Below, one piece after another: positions 1 through 6,458 of a DNA stretch of 11,760 nucleotides. The stretch is taken from NCBI GenBank assembly GCA_013375385.1, contig JABXJY010000017.1, forward strand, positions 10,573 to 22,332, given 5' to 3'. The stretch's first letter is position 1. Every line of letters begins with the position of its first letter. The notes below the pieces were generated by a model. It was not told the DNA's origin and did no database searches. It saw only the letters and a list, made by a program, of their open reading frames with translations. A program made the position numbers and the translations under genes. The stretch comes from Desulfobacterales bacterium. GTDB taxonomy: Bacteria; Desulfobacterota; DSM-4660; Desulfatiglandales; B25-G16.

Positions 1-177
1 CTTATTAGTCAGCCAGCAGCAAGAATGCCGTATTAAATCATTAGAAAACCATTTTGTAAAGTAAGGTGCCCAAGTGCAATAATGTTATGTTTTGCAGTGA
101 CTATTCTGGAGTTTTCCTAATAATTCTAATTTGCCTTAATGAACCAATTGAATTTCTCTGAAAACTCAGATCCCGCA
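1..177. other. AT-rich non-coding left flank
   Basis: No supported gene lies here. The plus strand is open from the window edge to a TAA at 62-64 (about 20 residues), which could be the tail of a gene lying to the left, but it is too short to recognise. The stretch is visibly more AT-rich than the genes to its right. I see no terminator, tRNA or strong promoter in it. Confidence 0.4.
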
Positions 178-352
178 AGGAAAATCCATTATTTCTTCGC
201 TTCAAGGCTTCCGCAGTGACCCTATCGGGTTCGCAGGCGGGGAATACCTGCCCCTTCCCCGCTCTAAAGGCGGGGTTTTCCCCTTCCTGCTCACCTCGAT
301 GGGTGCCCCACTGCTCCCAGCCAATTTTCGCTCAGAAACAATGGGTTTTCCT
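178..352 (+). repeat. R1 repeat copy 1, 175 bp with 13-bp terminal inverted repeats
   Basis: This is nearly identical to 10609-10782 in the same orientation, with about a dozen differences by eye and one single-base indel. Its ends are inverted: AGGAAAATCCATT at 178-190 and AATGGGTTTTCCT at 340-352 (one mismatch). Inside are several short hairpins, including GCAGG/CCTGC (233-237/247-251) and CCCCGC/GCGGGG (257-262/270-275), the latter followed by TTTT at 276-279. I see no convincing target-site duplication. Terminal inverted repeats and small size fit a MITE or a structured interspersed repeat. Open frames across it are not conserved between the two copies, so it is probably non-coding. Confidence 0.8.
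257..279 (+). terminator. Terminator-like hairpin inside R1 copy 1
   Basis: A 6-bp GC-only stem CCCCGC/GCGGGG with a 7-nt loop is followed directly by TTTT, the shape of a weak intrinsic terminator on the plus strand. In R1 copy 2 the right arm is changed to GCGGTG and one T is lost, so the structure is not strictly conserved. It could shield the downstream promoter from read-through, but this is inference. Confidence 0.3.
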
Positions 353-384
353 CACGATCTTAGGAGACTCCAGTTGCTTTTCCC

Positions 385-414
385 TTGACATACAAGGGCC
401 TGTATCCTTATATT
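385..414 (+). promoter_or_regulatory. Sigma70-type promoter for the QueG-like/MFS pair, with inverted repeat over the -35 box
   Basis: A perfect -35 box TTGACA (385-390) is separated by 18 bp from TATATT (409-414). The -35 box lies inside the inverted repeat CCCTTG-ACATA-CAAGGG (382-398), a possible repressor site. Transcription would start near 420, giving a leader of roughly 115 nt before the start codon at 539. Confidence 0.55.
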
Positions 415-477
415 CCCCTTACCCTAAAGGGAATTGTCTCGGTTTATGTTCTTCATAGCTCAAACTGATATCCGAGC

Positions 478-515
478 GCAAGCGGTTTGACCTGGTCTAT
501 TTGCCAGGACGCTGC
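478..515 (+). promoter_or_regulatory. Structured 5' leader stem-loop
   Basis: The leader can fold into a two-part stem. GC-(bulged A)-AGCG (478-484) pairs with CGCTGC (510-515). After an asymmetric internal loop, CCTGG (491-495) pairs with CCAGG (504-508) around an 8-nt loop. It ends 11 nt before the Shine-Dalgarno at 527-532. I do not recognise a known riboswitch class. It could affect mRNA stability or translation of the downstream gene. Confidence 0.35.
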
Positions 516-538
516 TACGGATGATTAAGGAGTGTAAG

Positions 539-1243
539 ATGACTACTGAAGGAAAGACCCTATCCACTGGCTTGCAGGATTTCATATCCAAATTGGACGT
601 CGACGCAGTGGGCATTGCCATTTTAGCGGACTGGAAAGAAACAAGGCTGGAAGAAACCGCACTGAAATTGTTGCCCCAGACACGTTCAGTCGTTGTTCTT
701 GCCATGGAGATCAGCCGGGAAATTTTAGACCTCGCCTCACCCGGCAAGGAACGGGGCGTTGCCTCTCTGAGCGACCTACTGGACAGTGACGCTGATTTCC
801 TGTATGGCCGGCTCACAAAGGCATCTTACGATGTAGCAAAGGCCTCCCGGAAATTGGGGCTCAGGGCACTCCCTTTACCTGCCAGAGGCTGTCCTCAGGA
901 CACTCGATTCCTGGAGGCAGTGTTTTCCTACAAACACGCTGCCCAGGCCGCTGGATTGGGTTCAATCGGCAGACATAGCCTGCTCATCACGCCAGAGTTT
1001 GGGTCGAGGGTGCGGCTGTCCTGTTGCCTCACTGAGGCGGTACTTGAGCCAACTCAGGGGAATGCGGTCGACGAATGCGGCAGCTGCCGCATGTGCATCG
1101 ACAACTGCCCTGCTGGGGCTTTGGCAGAGCCCAAGGCTGGTCAACCCTATGCCATAGATAAGTTTGCTTGTAGTGCCTTCCGAACCGCATCTGACGCTTG
1201 CGTGGAGTGCCTGCGGCTCTGCCCTGCTGGCAGGCCGGGCTAA
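539..1243 (+). CDS. QueG-like 4Fe-4S double-cluster protein (epoxyqueuosine reductase-related)
   Basis: Likely a cytoplasmic redox protein carrying two iron-sulfur clusters. I chose the ATG at 539 because AAGGAG (527-532) precedes it by 6 nt; an in-frame ATG at 521 lies upstream of that site and has none. This gives 234 residues. The middle carries the family block KHAAQAAGLGSIGRHSLL near residues 132-149, then an RVRL segment. Ferredoxin-type cysteines follow: C180-x2-C183-x2-C186-x3-C190-P and C221-x2-C224-x3-C228-P, with C211 between. This double-cluster layout is that of QueG and its many shorter uncharacterised relatives. It is well short of full QueG, lacks the C-terminal repeat part, and shows no obvious cobalamin-binding evidence, so a queuosine role is not claimed. 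The reading frame stops right after the last cysteine motif, and a frameshift may have removed a short tail (see 1244-1361). Confidence 0.8.
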   Translation: MTTEGKTLSTGLQDFISKLDVDAVGIAILADWKETRLEETALKLLPQTRSVVVLAMEISREILDLASPGKERGVASLSDLLDSDADFLYGRLTKASYDVAKASRKLGLRALPLPARGCPQDTRFLEAVFSYKHAAQAAGLGSIGRHSLLITPEFGSRVRLSCCLTEAVLEPTQGNAVDECGSCRMCIDNCPAGALAEPKAGQPYAIDKFACSAFRTASDACVECLRLCPAGRPG

Positions 1244-1361
1244 GGGGCGCCTGGTCAACCACCTGACCGGTAGTGCCCGGGGTCTCCTACAGATCAAAAC
1301 GGCCGTGAAACACGGCCTGGGCATCCAAAATGACAATGAACTGCTTTTGATCCGATCATGA
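1244..1361 (+). other. Possible frame-shifted C-terminal tail of the QueG-like gene
   Basis: The stop at 1241-1243 is followed by 114 nt without a recognised gene. A different plus frame is open through this stretch and ends with a TGA whose last bases overlap the next ATG as ATGA (1358-1361). Joining the frames near 1230-1240, in the run GGCAGGCCGGGC, would continue the protein by about 39 residues. The coupled ATGA overlap is what one expects if this tail were once, or still is, the true end of the upstream gene. Against this, many short relatives end close to the second cysteine motif. If not coding, it is a spacer. Confidence 0.35.
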
Positions 1362-2524
1362 AGATGAGATTGCTGCCTCTCTTTATGCTGGCACACTTTA
1401 GCCATCACGTGCTGACTGCAATCCCCATACCCCTCTTGCCGATGATCCGCAGCAGCTTTGCCCTTGATTATACCCAATCCGGATTGGCGATCTCGGCGTT
1501 CACATTGTCATATGGTATCGCCCAACTGCCAGCGGGTTGGCTGGCCGACCGCATTAGGCCTCGCCTAATGATTACCATGGGCATCTCGGGTGTAGCCCTG
1601 AGCGGACTTCTGGTGGGCCTCTCACAGACCTACACTATGATGGCTGTCTTCCTAGTGCTCATGGGGTTAATGGGTGGCGGCTACCATCCAGCTGCTTCAC
1701 CACTCATCTCGATGTCGGTTGAGCCCGAGAACCGGGGTCGGGCACTGGGGTTCCACTTGATTGGTGGTAGTGCCAGCCATTTCTTGGCCCCGCTCATGGC
1801 CGCTGCCATTGCCAGCGCCTGGGGATGGCGCGGCTCGTTCGTCGGACTGGCTGTCCCCACTATTGTATTCGGAATGGTATTCTATATACTCTTAGGCCGA
1901 CGGGCAACGGTGGAGAAGAAGGAGCGTAGCATTGCCGCCAGTCATGGTGACACACCGCCTGCTCCAGGCCACGTGCGCCACCTCGTTGCCTTTATTATGT
2001 TAAGCGCATTCACCTGGGCGGTCATCTCCTCTGCAATAGCATTCATCCCACTGTTCATGGTCGACCACTCTGGTGTTGCCGAGGAAACGGCTGCATCCTT
2101 TCTGGCCATTATCTACTCTGCCGGATTCTGGGCGGGTCCCTTGGGCGGATATCTCTCAGACCGTTTAGGGAGGGTACCGGTGATGCTGGCAGTGTGCCTT
2201 GCTTCTGGTCCTAGCATCTATCTACTGAATCTCGTACCCTACGGCCCTGGTTTCGGTGCCTTACTGCTTATCATCGGCACGATTTTGATAATGCGTGCCC
2301 CGATCTCGGAGGCCTACATTGTCGGCAAGACCTCAAGGCGTCAACGTTCCACGATACTTGGTATCTATTTCTTCTCTGGACTCGAGGGTGGTGGCGTACT
2401 AACACCGGTCATGGGTTACCTTATTGACCGGCTTGGGTTCTATCACAGCTTCACGATTGCCAGCGCTGCCCTGTTCACGGTGACCTTGGGCTGTTCTCTG
2501 GTGTTGTGGCGCAGCCGTGATTGA
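1358..2524 (+). CDS. MFS transporter
   Basis: This is an inner-membrane secondary transporter of the major facilitator superfamily, 388 residues, a usual length for a 12-helix member. The first half has a hydrophobic segment at about 40-58 followed by the MFS signature GWLADRIRPR (60-69). A matching second-half signature GGYLSDRLGR is at 263-272. A charged central loop (about 181-207) separates the two six-helix bundles. The glycine-rich stretch LMGLMGGGYHPAA (101-113) and the general pattern resemble the fosmidomycin-resistance/FSR-type and related efflux or metabolite carriers. The substrate cannot be told. The ATG at 1358 overlaps an upstream TGA as ATGA and has no strong ribosome site of its own, so translation is probably coupled to the upstream QueG-like gene. 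Confidence 0.9.
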   Translation: MKMRLLPLFMLAHFSHHVLTAIPIPLLPMIRSSFALDYTQSGLAISAFTLSYGIAQLPAGWLADRIRPRLMITMGISGVALSGLLVGLSQTYTMMAVFLVLMGLMGGGYHPAASPLISMSVEPENRGRALGFHLIGGSASHFLAPLMAAAIASAWGWRGSFVGLAVPTIVFGMVFYILLGRRATVEKKERSIAASHGDTPPAPGHVRHLVAFIMLSAFTWAVISSAIAFIPLFMVDHSGVAEETAASFLAIIYSAGFWAGPLGGYLSDRLGRVPVMLAVCLASGPSIYLLNLVPYGPGFGALLLIIGTILIMRAPISEAYIVGKTSRRQRSTILGIYFFSGLEGGGVLTPVMGYLIDRLGFYHSFTIASAALFTVTLGCSLVLWRSRD

Positions 2525-2548
2525 CCATATTTCGTCTCAGGATCACTG

Positions 2549-2770
2549 ATACCAAGTTGCATTCAAACGGCTACTATTCGTAGACGTCATTGCGAACGAA
2601 TGTGAAGCAATCCCTGGCCCAGACCTGTCTATCTGTATGCGGTGAGGGAAAAGCATGCATACAGAAGCAGTGGGAACAGTAGCATATTCAAATTATGTCG
2701 CGCGGCGGGCTCAATAAGATAGATTGCCACTCACTTCGCTCCTCGCAATGACATGATTGCAACTTGGTAT
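2549..2770. mobile_element. MITE-like nested inverted-repeat element A (222 bp)
   Basis: The outer ends are inverted repeats of 17 bp with one mismatch: ATACCAAGTTGCATTCA (2549-2565) against 2754-2770. Just inside are inverted copies of a second motif, TCATTGCGA...GAAGCAATC on the left (2587-2612) and its reverse complement on the right (2721-2752). A 9-bp perfect stem TCTGTATGC/GCATACAGA (2632-2640/2657-2665) lies in the middle. There is no transposase or open frame of note. It sits between the convergent ends of the MFS gene and the permease gene, where a transcript from either side could fold into a long hairpin. The inner motif recurs at 8645-8733. Confidence 0.65.
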
Positions 2771-2834
2771 GACTCACTACCGATGGTTTATTGACTGGGG
2801 ATATAGTACGGGAGGACGACCAGGTGGTCTATTC

Positions 2835-3716
2835 TTACCGTTGAATCTTGGGATTGAGTTCCTCCCTGAGCCAGTCCGCAAAGAGATTGATCCCTACCAC
2901 GAGCAGGACCAAGGCAGCGCCTGGAAAGACCACGAGCCACCACATGCCTGCATAGACATAGTCTTTCCCGATAGAGATCATCATTCCCAGGGATGGTTCT
3001 GTGAGGGGGACCCCCACACCCAGGAAGCTCAGCGTCGCCTCCAGCATGATGACTACGGCCAGATCCACGGCGATGACCACGAAAATGGGGGGGATTGCAT
3101 TGGGGAGCAGGTGCCTCAAGAGAAGCCTGAAATCCCCAGACCCGGTCGCCTTGGCAGCCATGATATAGACCTCCTCTTTGACCTCTAAGACGCTGCCGCG
3201 CATGGTTCGTGCATACCTGACCCAGTCTGCGATGCAGATGGCAATGATGACTACCAGCACCCCGCGCTCTTTAAACAGCCCCAGCATGAGAATGGCCATG
3301 AGGGTGGTGGAGAAAGAGAAGAAGGTGTCGGCCAACCGCATGGTCAGCGAATCCAGGAGCCCTCCATAATAACCGGCCAGCAGTCCCATGGTAACGCCAA
3401 AGGTACCGGCGATGAGAACCACGCCGAACCCCACGGTCATGGAAGTCCTGCATCCGTAGAGGATAGTGCTCAGTATACCGCGACCCTGATCATCGGTTCC
3501 CAAGAGAAATGGGCCCTCTCCCCCCTCCATCCAGATAGGGGGCTTCAGAAAGTGCTCAAGGCTCACCTTCTCCAGGTCATAGGGATTTTGGGGTGCAATC
3601 AAGGGGGCAAAAATTGCAGCCAGAATAGACACTACGAGCAGGAAGCTTCCCACAAGGGCGGAGGGGTCGTGAAAAAAGTTATGAAGGATCTCTGATTTGA
3701 AAAATCGCTTAGTCAT
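2835..3716 (-). CDS. dppC: Peptide-type ABC transporter permease, DppC/OppC family
   Basis: This is one of the two inner-membrane channel subunits of the importer encoded by this cluster. It has 293 residues, usual for DppC/OppC. The N-terminus has the OppC-type first membrane segment (about 21-41) and the periplasmic motif LLGTDDQGRG (71-80). Further membrane segments follow, and the cytoplasmic EAA loop that docks onto the ATPases is at about 187-206 (MAAKATGSGD, then RHLLPN). A FLGVGV motif near 231-236 and a terminal hydrophobic segment complete the family pattern. The start codon overlaps the end of the upstream permease gene by 8 bp, so the two are co-translated. It is the last gene of the block. 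No T-rich terminator follows, only element A. The gene symbol marks the family; the substrate is unknown. Confidence 0.93.
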   Translation of the reverse strand: MTKRFFKSEILHNFFHDPSALVGSFLLVVSILAAIFAPLIAPQNPYDLEKVSLEHFLKPPIWMEGGEGPFLLGTDDQGRGILSTILYGCRTSMTVGFGVVLIAGTFGVTMGLLAGYYGGLLDSLTMRLADTFFSFSTTLMAILMLGLFKERGVLVVIIAICIADWVRYARTMRGSVLEVKEEVYIMAAKATGSGDFRLLLRHLLPNAIPPIFVVIAVDLAVVIMLEATLSFLGVGVPLTEPSLGMMISIGKDYVYAGMWWLVVFPGAALVLLVVGINLFADWLREELNPKIQR

Positions 3717-4674
3717 ATCGAATCTTTGGGTTCAAATATGCGTAGAGAATATCCACGATGATATTGAGGCTCAGAATGATGAGTGCAGCCAGCATGATGT
3801 AGGTGACAATAACGGGCTGATCCGACTCATAGATAGATGTCAGCAAGAGATTTCCCATTCCGGGCCACTGGAAGATCGTTTCCGTGATAATGGAAAAGGC
3901 GATCAGTTCCCCGAACTGAAGGCCCGTCATGGTCACCACTGGTATCAAGGCATTTCTCAAGGCGTGTTTGAAGATGACCTTCATTGGTGGCAGGCCCTTT
4001 GCCCATGCCGTCTTGATATACTCTTCGGTCAGCACTTCCCGCATACCCGCCCGGGTAAGACGCAGTAGTACCGCAAGCTGGTACATACCCAGCGTGAAAG
4101 CGGGAAGAATCAGATGCGTAATCCCACTCCAGGTCAAAAAACCGGTGCGCCAGAAACCGATCGTCACAGTTTCCCCTCGACCAAAGGGGGGGAGCACCTT
4201 AAGGTAGACGGCAAAGACCATGATGAGCAAAATTCCCGTGAGAAAGGTGGGCATGGAGATGTTGAAAAGGGAACCCGCCATGATGAATCGGTTCCTGAGG
4301 GCATATGGCTTCAGGGAAACCAGAACGCCAAGCCCCACACCCAAAACAAAGGAGATAAAGATGGCCGATGTGGCGAGCTCCACGGTGGCGGGAAATCGTT
4401 CTATGATGAGGCCGAAGGCCGGTACACGGCTCACAAAAGACTTTCCGAAGTTGCCCTGAGCGGCATTCGCAATAAAGCGTGTATATTGTATGTAAAAGGG
4501 CCTGTCGAGGCCAAAGGCCTTCCTCACCATCTCCCGCTCCTGAAGGGTAGCATATCTTCCCGCAAGTGTTACAACAGGGTCTCCTGCGTATCGGAAGATG
4601 ATGAAGCAGATAAGGGAAACGGCCAGAAGAACGACCACGCCCTGAGTCAATCTTCGCGCAATGTAAATGATCAT
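3709..4674 (-). CDS. dppB: Peptide-type ABC transporter permease, DppB/OppB family
   Basis: This is the partner channel subunit of DppC. I chose the ATG at 4674 (321 residues), because the family begins with a short MxxYIxRR segment running into the first membrane helix, as MIIYIARRLTQG does here. The further ATG at 4704 lies in the loop of a strong stem-loop and would add an unusual hydrophilic leader. Visible family marks are FGLDRPFYIQY (54-64), GNFGKSF (74-80), the EAA loop around 218-241 (AWAKGLPP, then KHALRN) and TETIFQWPGMG (264-274). Six membrane segments are expected. No strong Shine-Dalgarno precedes 4674. The gene follows the binding-protein gene after 59 nt, and its stop overlaps the dppC start by 8 bp. 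Substrate unknown. Confidence 0.93.
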   Translation of the reverse strand: MIIYIARRLTQGVVVLLAVSLICFIIFRYAGDPVVTLAGRYATLQEREMVRKAFGLDRPFYIQYTRFIANAAQGNFGKSFVSRVPAFGLIIERFPATVELATSAIFISFVLGVGLGVLVSLKPYALRNRFIMAGSLFNISMPTFLTGILLIMVFAVYLKVLPPFGRGETVTIGFWRTGFLTWSGITHLILPAFTLGMYQLAVLLRLTRAGMREVLTEEYIKTAWAKGLPPMKVIFKHALRNALIPVVTMTGLQFGELIAFSIITETIFQWPGMGNLLLTSIYESDQPVIVTYIMLAALIILSLNIIVDILYAYLNPKIRYD

Positions 4675-4683
4675 GGCCAATGT

Positions 4684-4717
4684 AAGGCGGGGCCGGAGAT
4701 CCATCCGGCCCCGCCTT
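4684..4717 (-). promoter_or_regulatory. Perfect 13-bp intercistronic stem-loop between dppA and dppB
   Basis: AAGGCGGGGCCGG (4684-4696) is exactly complementary to CCGGCCCCGCCTT (4705-4717), with an 8-nt loop. It lies 16 nt after the binding-protein stop codon and 9 nt before the dppB start. No T tract follows on the minus strand, so it looks less like a full terminator than an mRNA-protecting or partial-attenuation hairpin. Such hairpins in importer operons let the binding protein be made in excess over the permeases. The sequence is seen; the function is inferred. Confidence 0.7.
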
Positions 4718-4733
4718 TCTCAGTCGAGGGTTA

Positions 4734-6266
4734 CTATTTGGAGATCTCCTTGAAAACGATCCACCGGTCAGGACGGGGCTGGAACTTAATCCCTTTACCT
4801 TTCTGAACCGCATAGATATCCTGTTGATAGTGCAGGGGGATCCATACGATCTTATCCATCATGGCCATCTTATTCAGGTCTTGAAGAACCTTTTTGCGCT
4901 TCTCTCGGTCAACGATACTTCCGGTGGGCTCAAGAAGGGTGTCTATCGTGGGATCGCTGAAATTAGTCCCGTTTAACCCCCCAAAGCCCCTTACCGCGTC
5001 TCGGCTATGGGCCAGCTTGAAGTATGTCCGGCCCATATCAAAGGTGCCGTCAAACCAGCCGATCAGATAGAATTCGAGCTCACCGCGGGCGACTTGCGGG
5101 AAAAAGATGGATTTGGGCTTCACATCCAGCTTGGCCTTGATGCCGACCTTGGCCAGATACTTTGCCACGGCCTCGGCAATCTTTTCGTCCTGTACATACC
5201 GATCATTGGGGCCTGATAAGGTAATTTCAAACCCCCTCTCGTAGCCCGCTTCCTTGAGGAGCTTTCTGGCCAATTCCGGGTTGTAGGCGAGACGCTTTAT
5301 CTCTGGATTATAGCCGATGGTCGGGGGATCCGGAACCTGTGCTGCAGGTGCGGCATGGCCCCTCATGATCTTTTCGATGATCTCATCCTCATTGATGGCC
5401 ATGTACATGGCCTTGCGAACGCGGATATCTTTCCAGGGGCTCCCCGGCTTGTTACCCAGCGCCAGAAAGATGGACCTTCGGGCAGGACGAGTGATCACAT
5501 CGAGTTTCGGGTTTTCTAGAACCTTTTCATACAACTCCACAGGCACGCCGGAGACAAGCTCAACCTGCGCGGAAGCGAGTGCAGCAAAGCGGGTCGAAGA
5601 CTCCGTAATGGGCCTCAACTCTACGTTCTTAATGAGCGGGGGCCCTTCCCAATAGTCCTCATTGGCTTTCATCTTGACATACGACCCTTTGACCCATTCA
5701 ACTAACTTATAGGCACCGGTTCCAATGGGTTTGACCTCCGCCTCCCCCGGATCTCTGGCCTCTGTTGACTCCTTATCCATCATATAGATCTGATGGAGAT
5801 TGTTAGCGAACCAGGGAATCGGGTCCTTGGTTTTGATGACCACGGTATAATCGTCAACGATATCAATCGAGGCAATGCTTTTTCCGGTGTTGATGAACTC
5901 TGATACGTCCGGGTTGGATAGCCGCTCGAAGGAAAACTTCACATCCTCGGCGGTAAAAGGGTTGCCATTGTGAAACCTTACGCCTTTTCTAAGGTATAAC
6001 TTCCAGGTCAGAAGATCGGGATGCTCGTACCGCACGGCCAGTGCCGGGAAGAGGTTTCCCTCAGGGGCCTTCCGTTGAAGAAGCCCCTCAAAAAAGTTGG
6101 CCATTACCGAGAGGTTCGCATCCGCGTCAGAGCCGTGGGGGTTCATGGTCCTGGGTGGAGTGTCCACGGCAACCACAATGGATGAGGCCCCAATGGCCTG
6201 CCCTGTCAGACTAAGCAGGGTTCCCATGAAGATGCCCAAGAGTAATAAGACAGAAATTCTTTTCAT
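4734..6266 (-). CDS. dppA: Periplasmic peptide-class solute-binding protein, SBP family 5
   Basis: This is the extracytoplasmic receptor that captures the substrate and hands it to DppBC. It has 510 residues, normal for the family. The N-terminus is a Sec signal peptide: MKR, a hydrophobic core at about 4-21, and likely cleavage near A24 or A27. There is no lipobox cysteine, so it is a soluble periplasmic protein and fits a Gram-negative host. The mature part starts with the PRTMNPHGSDAD and FFEGLLQR segments (38-49, 58-65), then the diagnostic block LRKGVRFHNGNPFTAEDVKF (92-111). The C-terminal lobe carries RKAM.MAI and the QDIYAVQKG region. The Shine-Dalgarno AAGGGAGG is well placed about 8 nt before the ATG at 6266. 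Relatives bind di- and oligopeptides, nickel, heme, glutathione or opines, so the ligand is open. Confidence 0.94.
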   Translation of the reverse strand: MKRISVLLLLGIFMGTLLSLTGQAIGASSIVVAVDTPPRTMNPHGSDADANLSVMANFFEGLLQRKAPEGNLFPALAVRYEHPDLLTWKLYLRKGVRFHNGNPFTAEDVKFSFERLSNPDVSEFINTGKSIASIDIVDDYTVVIKTKDPIPWFANNLHQIYMMDKESTEARDPGEAEVKPIGTGAYKLVEWVKGSYVKMKANEDYWEGPPLIKNVELRPITESSTRFAALASAQVELVSGVPVELYEKVLENPKLDVITRPARRSIFLALGNKPGSPWKDIRVRKAMYMAINEDEIIEKIMRGHAAPAAQVPDPPTIGYNPEIKRLAYNPELARKLLKEAGYERGFEITLSGPNDRYVQDEKIAEAVAKYLAKVGIKAKLDVKPKSIFFPQVARGELEFYLIGWFDGTFDMGRTYFKLAHSRDAVRGFGGLNGTNFSDPTIDTLLEPTGSIVDREKRKKVLQDLNKMAMMDKIVWIPLHYQQDIYAVQKGKGIKFQPRPDRWIVFKEISK

Positions 6267-6458
6267 TTTTCTTCCCTCCCTTTTTAATTAATGGTTTCTC
6301 TATAGGTTTGCTGTAAACTATCACCTCCTTTCATATCAAGTTTTCTCAGGCCTGCATCACCCCACATTAATAAGCATCTCCTTGAATCTTGCCGATAAGT
6401 GAAGATATTGTCTGAAACTAAAGGCCTCTCTAAAAAGTAAATTAAATCACTATGAAAA
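6267..6458 (-). other. Gap between dppF and dppA with orphan Shine-Dalgarno and a 27-codon frame
   Basis: On the minus strand this holds AAAGGAGGTGAT (6320-6331), an almost ideal match to the 16S anti-Shine-Dalgarno, with no ATG, GTG or TTG at proper distance after it. A small frame of 27 codons runs from ATG 6367 to TAA 6284 (begins MWGDAGLRKLD). It is preceded by AAGGAG at about 10 nt and contains the orphan site within it. Its stop lies just before the dppA ribosome site. It could be a leader peptide that couples to dppA or simply a ribosome-loading region. I find no convincing promoter here. Confidence 0.3.

Noticed and set aside
2..64. Open plus-strand frame from the left edge to TAA at 62-64 as a gene end
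   Set aside because: About 20 residues without any recognisable motif are too little to claim a gene.
216..458. Plus-strand 80-codon frame (and its counterpart at 10647-10835) across repeat R1
   Set aside because: The two R1 copies differ by a single-base indel that shifts the frame halfway, and substitutions do not favour third positions. The repeat looks non-coding.
478..515. preQ1 riboswitch upstream of the QueG-like gene
   Set aside because: The leader stem does not show the preQ1 aptamer layout (short stem with A-rich tail pairing into the loop), and the gene is not a clear queuosine enzyme.
962..1477. Minus-strand 171-codon frame opposite the QueG-like and MFS genes
   Set aside because: It crosses two recognised plus-strand genes and their junction with no family resemblance or ribosome site.
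2818..2829. Near-palindrome GACCAGGTGGTC after dppC as a terminator
   Set aside because: The arms are 5 bp with only 2 nt between them and no T tract follows on the minus strand.
4675..4704. Upstream ATG of dppB at 4704
   Set aside because: It lies in the loop of the 13-bp stem-loop and adds a hydrophilic leader not seen in the family; the ATG at 4674 gives the usual N-terminus.
4114..4806. Long plus-strand 230-codon frame opposite dppB
   Set aside because: It is antisense to a clearly conserved permease; low-complexity hydrophilic composition and no family features mark it as a shadow frame.
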